From positions 1 through 7,341 of the forward strand of contig VGCB01000128.1 of assembly GCA_016870235.1 (NCBI GenBank): 7,341 nt of DNA. The letters run 5' to 3'. A program made the translations under genes and the position numbers. Below are positions 1-6,308 of the stretch, one piece after another. The notes beneath the pieces were generated by a model. The model saw only the letters and a list, made by a program, of their open reading frames with translations, searched no databases and was not told where the DNA came from. This DNA comes from Actinomycetota bacterium. GTDB lineage: Bacteria; Actinomycetota; Thermoleophilia; Gaiellales; Gaiellaceae. Numbering within the stretch: position 1 is the stretch's first letter; each line of letters opens with the position of its first letter.

Positions 1-1438
1 TCGGCTTCAAGAGCAGGGTCGCGGGCAGCTCCTTCATCACGGAGAGGAAGACGAGCGCCGCGCCGACGAGGACGCCCGGGAGCGCAAGCCGCACGGTGAT
101 CCCGAGGAACGAGCGGCCGGCGCTCCGGCCGAGGCCTCGTGCCGCCTCCTCGAGCCGCGTGCTGACGGTGACCAGGCTGGCGCTGACCCCGGCGAGGGCC
201 TCCGGCTGGAAGCGCACGACGTAGGCGAAGACGAGCAGGGCGGTCGACTGGTAGAGCGAGCCGCCGTAGCGCGCACCGAAGAAGACGAGCGACAGCGCGA
301 TCACGATCCCCGGGAGCGCGTTCGAGGCGAAGCAGGCCCGCTCGAGGGCCCGGCTGACGAACGACGGCCGGCGCCGGACGAAGAGCGCCACCGGGATCGC
401 GGCCGCGACGGCGACGATCGCGGCCGCGATCGAGACCTGGAGAGTGCGGAGCGCCGCCTCCCAGGCGATCGAGAGCGGGTGACCGAGCTGGATCCCCTTC
501 ACGGTCCACCAGACGAGGACGCCGAGAGGCACGACGAGGAAGAAGGCGACGACGAGGCCGACGAAGCCGAGGGCGGGCAGCCGCCACGCGCCGAGCGTGG
601 TCGTCCGGCGACGCCGCCCCGCCCCCGGGCCGGTGCGCGCGTATCGCGCTCGGCGCCGGACGAGCGCGTCGGCCAGGAGCGCGACGCTCGAGAGCGCGAT
701 CAGCACGAGCCCGAGCGTCGCCGCGGCGCTACGGTCGAACGCGGCCGTGTACTGGAGGTAGACGGCCCGCGTCAGCGACGGGTACTGCATCAGCGCCACG
801 GCGCCGAAGTCGGCCAGCGTGTAGAGGGCGACGAGAAGGCTCGCCGCCGTCAGGGAGGGCCGCAGGGCGGGCAGCACGACGCGGAACGCGAGCCTCGAGC
901 GGGAGACCCCGAGCGACCTGGCTGCCTCGACGAGGGACGGGTCGAGCGACCGGAAGCCCGCCATCGCGAGGAGCAGGACGTAGGGGTAGGTCGAGAGCGT
1001 CAGCGCCGCCGAGGCGCCGACGAGCCCATAGATGTCGGGCAGGCGGTCGACGCCGAGCGGCTCGAGCGCCTGCTGCGCAAACCCCCGGGGGCCGAACACG
1101 CCGAGAAGGGCGAGCGAGGCGACGTAGCTCGGCAGGACGAGCGGCAGCGTGGCCGCCACGGTGAGGGCACGCCGGTAGGGCAGGTCGGTCGAGGTGAGGA
1201 GCCACGCGAGCGGCACCCCGATCGCGAGCGAGGCCGCGCACACGACGACGACGAGGATCACCGTGTCGAGGACGATCCGCGCGGTCCTCCCGTCGAGGAT
1301 GTCGAGAGAGGCCGAGCCGCCCGAGACGGCGCGGATCACGAGGTAGGCGAGAGGAAGCAGGAGTGCCGCGGTCACGACCGCGGCACTCGCAAGCAGGAGG
1401 ATCGACCCCGGCGCCCGGGGATGAGAGCGCGGCCTCAC
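1..1438 (-). CDS. Iron(III)-type ABC transporter permease (FbpB-like), 3' end beyond the window
   Basis: Inner-membrane permease of a binding-protein-dependent ABC importer, probably for ferric iron. The GTG start at 1438 overlaps the TGA of the solute-binding protein gene by 4 nt (GTGA), so translation is probably coupled. Frame-by-frame reading gives 479 residues with no stop before the left edge. There are two homologous halves, each with several hydrophobic helices and the cytoplasmic EAA loop that docks on the ATPase: EAARSLG near residues 171-177 followed by VLPALRP, and EEAARGLG near 430-437 followed by LALPG. A basic linker (about 261-279, RRRARYAR and RRRRTT) separates the halves. 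Two fused permease domains are typical of the FbpB/SfuB ferric class, usually slightly over 500 residues, so only the C-terminus is missing. The ATPase gene is probably just outside the window. Iron is inferred from the neighbouring binding protein and the DtxR-like regulator, not from the permease itself. Confidence 0.9.
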   Translation of the reverse strand, partial: MRPRSHPRAPGSILLLASAAVVTAALLLPLAYLVIRAVSGGSASLDILDGRTARIVLDTVILVVVVCAASLAIGVPLAWLLTSTDLPYRRALTVAATLPLVLPSYVASLALLGVFGPRGFAQQALEPLGVDRLPDIYGLVGASAALTLSTYPYVLLLAMAGFRSLDPSLVEAARSLGVSRSRLAFRVVLPALRPSLTAASLLVALYTLADFGAVALMQYPSLTRAVYLQYTAAFDRSAAATLGLVLIALSSVALLADALVRRRARYARTGPGAGRRRRTTTLGAWRLPALGFVGLVVAFFLVVPLGVLVWWTVKGIQLGHPLSIAWEAALRTLQVSIAAAIVAVAAAIPVALFVRRRPSFVSRALERACFASNALPGIVIALSLVFFGARYGGSLYQSTALLVFAYVVRFQPEALAGVSASLVTVSTRLEEAARGLGRSAGRSFLGITVRLALPGVLVGAALVFLSVMKELPATLLLKP

Positions 1439-2454
1439 CGCGTATAGCCCACCTCACCGAGCAGACGGAGCGTGATCGGGAGCTCGCGACCGAGCCGACC
1501 GAGGTTGATGCTCGGGCCCTGGAGGTCGCCGATCTTCGGCAGGCCGGGTCGGGGGAGGACGCCGCCGACGAGCGGGTACTCGGCGTTGCCGGGACCGCGC
1601 GCGATGAACCGCTGGGCCTTCTTCGAGAGCAAGAAGTCGACGAGCTTCTGCGCCTCGGCGCCGTTGGCGGCGGTCTTCAGGATCCCGGCGGCCGCGCAGT
1701 TGACGACCGCTCCCGGGTCGCCCTTGGCGAGGAAGTGGTTGGCCACGGGGGCGTTCGGCTCCTGCGCCTTGAGCTGCGTGAGGTAGTAGTGGTTCACGAG
1801 GCCGATCTCGATCTCGCCCCGGGCGAGCGCCTGGAGCACCTGCGAGTTGCCGGAGTAGAACCGTACATCGTTGGCCTTGAGCCCGAGCAGGAAGTCGCGG
1901 GTGCGATCGTCGCCGGCCTCGAGGCGCATGACGCTGACGAAGGCCTGGAACGAGGCGTTCGTCGGCGGCAGGCCGACCTTGCCCTTCCAGCGCGCCCCCG
2001 TCAGCGCGTACACGGAGTCGGGAAGCTCGGACTGCTGCACGCGCTCGGTGTTGTAGGCGAGCACGCGCGCACGCCCGCTCGTGCCGACCCACGCCCTGTT
2101 CGGCGAGCGGAACCGCGGCGGGACCCGCTCGAGCGTCGCCGCGGGGAGCGTCTTCAGCAGCCCCTCGCGGGAGACGGCGCCGACCGCACCGGCCTCCTGA
2201 CCCCAGAACACGTCCGCGGGGCTGTTGCCGCCCTCCTCGAGGATCGTGGCGGCGAGCGCCGCGGAGTCGCCGTAGCGCGCCTCGACCCGGATCCCCGTCT
2301 CCTTCGTGAACATCTCGAAGAGGGGCTTGGCAAAGGCCTCCGACCGTCCCGAGTAGACGGTGACGGAGCCTGCGGTCGGCGCCGCCGCGGCGACGGTGAC
2401 GGCGACGACTGCGATCAGCGCCGCGGTCGTGAGGGCGAGGAGCCGTCTTCTCAC
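1435..2454 (-). CDS. Ferric iron ABC transporter substrate-binding protein (FbpA-like)
   Basis: Exported protein that captures ferric iron and delivers it to the permease encoded just downstream. I chose the GTG at 2454 because a strong Shine-Dalgarno (AAGGAGG, 2465-2459) lies 4 nt upstream and because it places a signal peptide at the N-terminus: basic RRR, a hydrophobic core about residues 5-25, and an AAAA-P-T-AG cleavage area. There is no lipobox cysteine. A frame extending to 2586 lacks this logic and crosses the operator. The mature protein of the 339-residue product opens with VTVYSGR (31-37), common in the FbpA/FutA group. It also has NTERV (135-139), and LVNHYYL (219-225), whose adjacent tyrosines Y223-Y224 match the ferric-binding tyrosine pair of this family. 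Expression is probably controlled through the inverted repeat at 2485-2504. Ferric specificity is well supported by family, but the exact ligand (free Fe3+ or a chelate) is not visible. Confidence 0.9.
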   Translation of the reverse strand: MRRRLLALTTAALIAVVAVTVAAAAPTAGSVTVYSGRSEAFAKPLFEMFTKETGIRVEARYGDSAALAATILEEGGNSPADVFWGQEAGAVGAVSREGLLKTLPAATLERVPPRFRSPNRAWVGTSGRARVLAYNTERVQQSELPDSVYALTGARWKGKVGLPPTNASFQAFVSVMRLEAGDDRTRDFLLGLKANDVRFYSGNSQVLQALARGEIEIGLVNHYYLTQLKAQEPNAPVANHFLAKGDPGAVVNCAAAGILKTAANGAEAQKLVDFLLSKKAQRFIARGPGNAEYPLVGGVLPRPGLPKIGDLQGPSINLGRLGRELPITLRLLGEVGYTR

Positions 2455-2458
2455 GTAT

Positions 2459-2465
2459 CCTCCTT
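2459..2465 (-). promoter_or_regulatory. Strong ribosome binding site fixing the binding-protein start
   Basis: Read on the minus strand, AAGGAGG lies 4 nt before the GTG at 2454. It is the only near-perfect Shine-Dalgarno sequence found at a gene start in this window. It decides between this start and the upstream ATG at 2586. Confidence 0.8.
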
Positions 2466-2484
2466 GAGGGAATCCGAATATCGT

Positions 2485-2504
2485 GTGTAAGGTTGACCTT
2501 ACAC
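2485..2504. promoter_or_regulatory. Perfect inverted repeat, likely DtxR-family operator
   Basis: The arms GTGTAAGGT and ACCTTACAC are perfect 9-bp complements around a TG centre. The half-site TAAGGT differs by one base from the TTAGGT half-site of the DtxR/IdeR iron box (known consensus TTAGGTTAGGCTAACCTAA). The site is 30 bp upstream of the binding-protein start and 80 bp upstream of the DtxR-like start. On the minus strand the AT-rich GATATT at 2482-2477 is the best -10 guess, so bound repressor would cover the uptake operon promoter. The palindrome is seen directly; the regulator that binds it is inferred from the adjacent DtxR-family gene. Confidence 0.75.
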
Positions 2505-2571
2505 GATTCTTCCAATCGCCGTCGGAGCTACTGCGGCCGGCCGCGGTCGACCTCGACGGGCACAGACCGTC

Positions 2572-2577
2572 TAGAGT
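2572..2577 (+). promoter_or_regulatory. Possible -10 element for leaderless transcription of the DtxR-like gene
   Basis: TAGAGT ends 7 nt before the ATG at 2585, and no Shine-Dalgarno sequence precedes that ATG. This spacing would put the transcription start at or next to the A of the ATG, as in leaderless actinobacterial mRNAs. No convincing -35 is seen; TCGACC at 2547-2552 is only a weak match with a 19-bp spacer. Confidence 0.35.
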
Positions 2578-2584
2578 CCACGGC

Positions 2585-3271
2585 ATGGCGCACGGTCAGG
2601 GCCACTCCGTCGACGAGTACCTCGAGACGATCTACTTCCTCGCCTTCCCGATCGGCGAGTACCGGCCCGCGACGGGATCGCAGGCGATTGCGTCACGCGT
2701 GGCGGAGATGCTCGGCGTCTCGCGGGCCTCGGCCGGGGAGATGCTGAAGCGCCTCGAGGCGGAGGGTCTCGTCGAGCGTGGCGACCGCAAGGAGGCGATC
2801 CTCACGCCCACGGGCATCGAGCGCGCCGAGAGGGTCGTCCGCAAGCACCGCATCATCGAGCGCTTCCTCACCGACTTCATGGGCTACACGGCGTCCGAGT
2901 CGCACGTGAAGGCGGACGAGATGGGCGACACCTTCACGGACGAGATGATCGAGCGGATCAACGAGAAGCTGGGCTTCCCCGACCGCTGCCCGCACGGCTG
3001 GCCGGTCGAGACGGCGTTCGAGCAGGACGAGAACGCCGAGCTCGTCGCGCTCGCCGACCTTCCGCCGGGGGACGAGGCGATCATCGTCCGGCTGGCGGAG
3101 CACGACGGCGACCTCCTGCACTGGTTCTACGACGAGGGGTTCGCACCCGGCGTGCGCGTCGCCGTCGAGGAGGCCCAGCCCGCGGCCGGCCAGTTCAAGG
3201 TGCGGCTCGGCGACGGCCGGCGCGCGATCGCCGAGAAGGCGGCGCAGGGCCTGTACGTCAGGCTCGCGTAG
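2585..3271 (+). CDS. DtxR/MntR-family metal-dependent transcriptional regulator
   Basis: Cytoplasmic metal-sensing repressor, 228 residues, with the three-part DtxR architecture. A winged helix (about 8-75) includes SVDEYLETIY, the helix VSRASAGEMLKRLEAEGLV, and LTPTG. The metal-binding and dimerisation region (about 80-140) includes VRKHRIIERFLTDFMG and CPHG at 135-138. The SH3-like FeoA-type domain (about 152-227) begins ALADLPPGDEA. I chose the ATG at 2585 because the family pattern starts there; a GTG-initiated extension to 2483 would encode the operator. Aligned to DtxR without gaps, ancillary-site residues H79, E83 and H98 are kept as H88, E92 and H107. Primary-site residues M10, C102, E105 and H106 become E11, D111, G114 and D115. 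It is divergent from the ferric uptake operon across the likely operator and probably represses it, perhaps autoregulating too. Family assignment is firm; the sensed metal (Fe or Mn) is open. Confidence 0.92.
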   Translation: MAHGQGHSVDEYLETIYFLAFPIGEYRPATGSQAIASRVAEMLGVSRASAGEMLKRLEAEGLVERGDRKEAILTPTGIERAERVVRKHRIIERFLTDFMGYTASESHVKADEMGDTFTDEMIERINEKLGFPDRCPHGWPVETAFEQDENAELVALADLPPGDEAIIVRLAEHDGDLLHWFYDEGFAPGVRVAVEEAQPAAGQFKVRLGDGRRAIAEKAAQGLYVRLA

Positions 3272-3309
3272 CGGCCGACCCGACCTCCCTCCTCGCTCTC
3301 CCCGGCCGC
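3271..3309. terminator. GC-rich inverted repeat after the DtxR-like stop
   Basis: Arms GCGGCCG (3271-3277) and CGGCCGC (3303-3309) pair perfectly around a 25-nt pyrimidine-rich loop, starting at the last base of the stop codon. There is no T tract, so it is not a standard intrinsic terminator. It may help end or stabilise the transcript, or be chance pairing in GC-rich DNA. Confidence 0.3.
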
Positions 3310-3386
3310 CGGTGCCGCTCAGCCTGGATCCACCGATGCGCGTGATCGCTCGACTGCGCGCGCCTGCCGGGGTCGTCAGGACGTGC

Positions 3387-3430
3387 GCGGAACCGTTCGT
3401 GAAGGCGTGTGCCTTTGCGAACGGTTCCGC
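3387..3430. repeat. Long hairpin inside the MITE-like element
   Basis: Arms 3387-3406 and 3411-3430 form a 20-bp stem around the loop GTGT. It has 13 outer pairs (GCGGAACCGTTCG with its complement), two T-G oppositions that become G-U wobbles in RNA, then 5 inner pairs (AAGGC/GCCTT). Such near-perfect pairing suggests a function or recent origin, for example as a foldback structure or a transcript-ending stem for either flanking gene. Confidence 0.8.
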
Positions 3431-3437
3431 CCGCGGA

Positions 3438-3499
3438 GCGCACCACCTGGGTCAACACCACCGAGACGATCGAGATCAGGCGCAGCCCAGGTGGTACGC
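3438..3499. repeat. Second inverted repeat inside the MITE-like element
   Basis: Arms 3438-3451 and 3486-3499 pair at 13 of 14 positions (core ACCACCTGGG and CCCAGGTGGT) around a 34-nt loop. A smaller 6-bp pair, GGCGGG (3505-3510) with CCCGCC (3525-3530), lies between it and the right terminal repeat. With the 3387-3430 hairpin and the terminal repeats, most of the element can fold on itself. Confidence 0.7.
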
Positions 3500-3553
3500 A
3501 GCCTGGCGGGCCCGGCGGAATGCACCCGCCCGCGCGCATCGGTGGATCCAGGC

Positions 3554-4231
3554 TCAGGCGAGGGAGGGACGGACGTCCGCCCACAGGCCGAGCGCCGCGA
3601 TCCCGACGAGCAGGAGGCCGGAGACGACCTCGACGAGCCGGTGCCTCCGCGCGAGGAACACGGTGACCGTCCGCTGCACCGGCACCGCGAGCAGCGGCAG
3701 GACGGCGAGCGGCCACCCGAAGCCCGCGGTGAAGAACGCGACGTACAGCAGGGAGTCGAGCAGGGCGCCCGTGCCGCTGACGCTCCCGATCACGAAGGCC
3801 GAGACGACGAGCGGCCCCGTACACGGGAGCGTCATCGGCGCCAGGAGCATGCCGTACACGTACGCGGTCGCTCCGGTGCTCCGCAGCAGCGGGACGCGCG
3901 TCGAGCCGAGCCGCGCGAACGGGTTGCGGCGCAGCAGCATCGCGATCCCGAGGAGGAGCACGGCGCCGTAGAGCACGGGCAGGAGCCAGCCAAGGATGTC
4001 GGCGACGCTGCGGTCGAGCGCGTGCAGCAGGAAGCCCATCCCCGTCATCACCGTGAGGATCCCGGCGAAGACCAGGAGCCCCGCGAGACGGGGGATGCCG
4101 CCGCCGGCCTCTCCCCGGTCGCGCGCACGGTTGGCGAGCATGACGAGGAACCCGGGGTAGAGCGGGAGGACGCAGACGTTCCCGAGGATCGCGGCGTTCC
4201 CGAGCGTGAAGGCCTTCAGGTACTCGGACAT
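3554..4231 (-). CDS. ccdA: CcdA/DsbD-type thiol-disulfide transmembrane protein
   Basis: Integral membrane protein of 225 residues with about six predicted hydrophobic segments (roughly 11-33, 48-70, 82-100, 123-147, 157-183, 198-218). Members pass reducing equivalents from cytoplasmic thioredoxin to extracytoplasmic thioredoxin-like proteins. Two family landmarks are visible: the first-helix cysteine in GNVCVLPLYPGF (C20) and the second in LAPMTLPCTGPLV (C137), the redox-active pair of the CcdA fold. Length fits CcdA (about 220-240), without the periplasmic domains of full DsbD. It starts 19 nt after the stop of the TlpA-like gene, so the two are probably co-transcribed and CcdA would reduce TlpA. 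No clear ribosome binding site precedes the ATG. Its TGA stop lies in the target repeat of the MITE-like element, so everything beyond the stop is insertion sequence. The cargo, cytochrome c maturation or another thiol pathway, cannot be told from this window. Confidence 0.85.
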   Translation of the reverse strand: MSEYLKAFTLGNAAILGNVCVLPLYPGFLVMLANRARDRGEAGGGIPRLAGLLVFAGILTVMTGMGFLLHALDRSVADILGWLLPVLYGAVLLLGIAMLLRRNPFARLGSTRVPLLRSTGATAYVYGMLLAPMTLPCTGPLVVSAFVIGSVSGTGALLDSLLYVAFFTAGFGWPLAVLPLLAVPVQRTVTVFLARRHRLVEVVSGLLLVGIAALGLWADVRPSLA

Positions 4232-4250
4232 CGCCGGGACTGCGAGCGGG

Positions 4251-4856
4251 TCAGCCCGCGGACCGAACGGCGTCGACGATCTCGCCGGCGCTCGCCGATC
4301 CCGTGCGGAGCTCGCCCGGCGTGCCGTCGGCGCCGATCACGAGGTGCGGTGTCCCCGACGGGTTGACCGCGCTCGTGCCGAGGCCGTCCGCGAACGCGGC
4401 CAGCAGCTCCTCGGACATGACGGCGAAGCGGATGTCGGCGAAGCCGTTCTCCTCCGCATAGGAGGCGACCTCCGCGGGGTCGAGATCGGTCTCGACGCTG
4501 AGCGCCACGAACGTCGCCTCGTCGCCGAGCTCGGCGGCGGCGCGCTGGGTGTCCTCGAGCTGCGACCGGCAGTTGGGGCACCAGGTCGCGAAGACCTCGA
4601 CGAAGGCGGGGCTCCCCTCGAGGTCGGCGAGCGTGAACGTCTTCCCGTCGACGTCGGTGATCGCCGCCGTGCGCCACGCGGCGCCGGTGCCGCTGTCCTC
4701 CGCCGAGCCGGCGTCCGTGGGAGCCGCGGTGTCGGAGCCGCCGCAGCCGGCGACGACGAGGAGGCCGAGCAGCATCACGACGGCGGCGAGGGTGGCCGGT
4801 CGCCCGGCCGTCAGGAGCGAGCGTGCGGTGGCGAGGAGCGAGCGATTCGGTTGCAT
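4251..4856 (-). CDS. TlpA/ResA-like thioredoxin-fold lipoprotein
   Basis: Membrane-anchored extracytoplasmic thiol-disulfide oxidoreductase, 201 residues. The N-terminus has a basic region, a hydrophobic stretch (about 21-36) and the lipobox VAGC, with C38 as the predicted lipidated cysteine. A Ser/Thr/Ala/Gly-rich linker (39-60) follows. The redoxin domain starts around 61 and contains VDGKTFTLADLEG, then FVEVFATWCPNC with the active-site CPNC at 93-96, and the cis-proline loop SGTPHLVI (P170). The spacing CxxC to cis-Pro fits TlpA/ResA proteins. It lies between the sensor kinase gene (51-nt gap) and the CcdA-like gene, which would keep its cysteines reduced. The ATG at 4856 has no clear Shine-Dalgarno; TACGGT six bases upstream could be a leaderless -10, but read-through from the kinase gene is equally possible. 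Whether it serves cytochrome c assembly or general disulfide repair is undetermined. Confidence 0.9.
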   Translation of the reverse strand: MQPNRSLLATARSLLTAGRPATLAAVVMLLGLLVVAGCGGSDTAAPTDAGSAEDSGTGAAWRTAAITDVDGKTFTLADLEGSPAFVEVFATWCPNCRSQLEDTQRAAAELGDEATFVALSVETDLDPAEVASYAEENGFADIRFAVMSEELLAAFADGLGTSAVNPSGTPHLVIGADGTPGELRTGSASAGEIVDAVRSAG

Positions 4857-4907
4857 GCGCTCACCGTATCCGCGCCGCCGCAGCCGTTCGCCCGTCGAGG
4901 CCGGAGT

Positions 4908-6308
4908 TCACGGAATGTTCCGAAATGCAGCGGCGCCCTGTCCTTTTGAGCTCGGCGCGCCCGACCCGACCCTGAGCCGCACGAGGGTGCCTCCGCCCTC
5001 GGGTCGCTCGACCGCGACCGCGCCACCGTGCGCCTCCGCGACCTGGCGCACGATCGCCAGGCCGAGCCCCGAACCCGGCAGGCCTCGCGCCGACGCGGCC
5101 CGGTAGAACCGGTCGAAGACGAATGGGAGGTCGGCCTCGTCGATGCCCGGGCCCCGGTCGCGGACGACCACCTCACCCCCGCGCACCGACACGTCGATCG
5201 CGCCTCCGGGCGGGCTCCACTTGGCGGCGTTGTCGAGGAGGTTCGAGATCGCCCGCTCGAGCGAAGGCCCGACGCCGTGGACGACGCTCTCCGCCAGATC
5301 GGCCCGGATCTCGACGCCCGGCCGGTTCCGGCGCGTCCGCTCGATCGCGTCGGCGGTGACGAGGTCGAGGCGGACGTCGGCGGGCTCCGCGACCTCGCGG
5401 TCGCCGCGCGCGAGCTCGACGAGCTCGGCGATCAGCGCGGTCATCTCCTCCAGCTGGTCGGTCACGTCGCGAAGCAGGCTCTCCCGCTCGCCCGGAGGCA
5501 GCTCCCGGCCGCGCGCGAGCACCTCGATGTTCGTCCGGAGGCTCGTCAGCGGCGTCCGCAGCTCGTGCGACGCGTCCGCGACGAGCCGGCGCTGAGCCCG
5601 CGCCGACTCCTCGAGCGCGCCCAGCATCTCGTTGAACGTCGCGGCGAGCCGCGACAGCTCGTCCCGACCTCGCCCGACCTCGATGCGGCGGGAGAGGTCG
5701 TGCGTCCGCGTCACCTCCTCGGCAGCCGCGGTCAGCCGGCGGACGGGGGCGAGCGCCGTACGGGCGACGAGCAGCCCGAGAGCGATCGCAATGGCGATGC
5801 CGCCGGCGGCGACGACGATCAGCCAGCGGCGGATGCGGGCCAGCGAGGCGTCGACCTCGCCCAGCGGCCGGGCGATCTGGACGGCGTAGGTCTCGCCCGT
5901 CCGCCGGTCGCGCGCGGGCGCCGTGAGGATGCGGACGCGGACGCCGTCGACCCGGGCGTCGGTGAAGTAGCCGTCGCCTCCGCGCGCCGTCGCCGTCGTC
6001 CGCCCGGTCACCGGCAGGGCGACCGACTGGCTGCCGCGGCTGCGGATCACCTCTCCGGTCGAGGTGACGAGCTGGACGTACGGCGCGGCGCCCGGAAAGC
6101 CGGGTGGGCCGGGGCCGAGGAAGCGGTCGCCGCCCCGGTCGGGGAGGATCCGCGGCCGGAACATCGAGCCGGCCCGGTCCCGCAGGCTGTCGTCGACGCT
6201 CCCGAGCAGCTGGTCGCGCACGATCGCGAAGGTGACGGCCGCCGCCGCCGACACCGCGATCGCGACCGCGGTCGCGGTGACGAGGATCAGGCGGGAGTGG
6301 AAGCTCAC
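4908..6308 (-). CDS. Sensor histidine kinase, MprB-like
   Basis: Membrane-bound histidine kinase of 466 residues, partner of the response regulator encoded immediately upstream. The GTG start at 6308 overlaps the regulator's TGA by 4 nt (GTGA), and translation from it begins with a good transmembrane helix; a much longer open frame upstream is a shadow of the regulator gene. Order of parts: TM1 about 7-30; an extracytoplasmic sensor region about 31-160 with a Gly/Pro-rich stretch GPGPPGFPG (65-73); TM2 about 162-184; HAMP about 183-236; HisKA with [18 protein letters not shown] (phosphoacceptor H248); then the ATPase with N box NLLDNA (356-361), G1 DRGPGID (384-390), F-box-like FVFDRFYRA and G2 GSGLGLA (412-418). 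All catalytic motifs are intact. The HisKA sequence and architecture resemble mycobacterial MprB, an envelope-stress sensor. The signal it senses is unknown. Confidence 0.93.
   Translation of the reverse strand: MSFHSRLILVTATAVAIAVSAAAAVTFAIVRDQLLGSVDDSLRDRAGSMFRPRILPDRGGDRFLGPGPPGFPGAAPYVQLVTSTGEVIRSRGSQSVALPVTGRTTATARGGDGYFTDARVDGVRVRILTAPARDRRTGETYAVQIARPLGEVDASLARIRRWLIVVAAGGIAIAIALGLLVARTALAPVRRLTAAAEEVTRTHDLSRRIEVGRGRDELSRLAATFNEMLGALEESARAQRRLVADASHELRTPLTSLRTNIEVLARGRELPPGERESLLRDVTDQLEEMTALIAELVELARGDREVAEPADVRLDLVTADAIERTRRNRPGVEIRADLAESVVHGVGPSLERAISNLLDNAAKWSPPGGAIDVSVRGGEVVVRDRGPGIDEADLPFVFDRFYRAASARGLPGSGLGLAIVRQVAEAHGGAVAVERPEGGGTLVRLRVGSGAPSSKGQGAAAFRNIP

Larger units (their letters stand above)
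3322..3553. mobile_element. MITE-like non-autonomous element with 21-bp terminal inverted repeats
   Basis: A roughly 232-bp noncoding element. Its ends are perfect 21-bp inverted repeats at 3322-3342 and 3533-3553, beginning GCCTGGATCC. Short direct repeats flank them: TCA at 3319-3321 and 3554-3556, or CTCAG at 3318-3322 and 3553-3557 if the ends are set one base inward. The two readings cannot be separated because CTCAG is nearly self-complementary at its ends. No transposase or convincing ORF is inside; instead there are two strong nested inverted repeats. It lies between two convergent genes, and its right target copy supplies the TGA stop of the ccdA-like gene. A TNA target duplication is known for some IS5-family groups, which would make that family a candidate source, but this is inference. 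A structured intergenic repeat or bidirectional terminator is the alternative. Confidence 0.65.

Noticed and set aside
479..1447. A 322-codon plus-strand open frame opposite the permease
   Set aside because: Its product is an extremely charged Arg/Glu/Asp/Gly mix without domains, as expected from the antisense of a GC-biased gene. The minus-strand permease frame here has clear transmembrane segments and two EAA motifs.
729..1457. A 242-codon minus-strand open frame overlapping the permease
   Set aside because: It is an Arg/Pro-rich frame-shifted reading of the permease with no recognisable motif.
2483..2584. GTG-initiated 34-residue extension of the DtxR-like protein
   Set aside because: It reads through the operator, has no family similarity, and the DtxR fold begins just after the ATG at 2585.
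2455..2586. N-terminal extension of the binding protein to an ATG at 2586
   Set aside because: It would bury the signal peptide 44 residues in, and it crosses both the ribosome binding site and the operator palindrome.
3258..3971. Open frames on both strands crossing the element between the convergent genes
   Set aside because: They start or end inside neighbouring genes in wrong frames. Their shared SLDPPMR string is simply the terminal inverted repeat read from each side.
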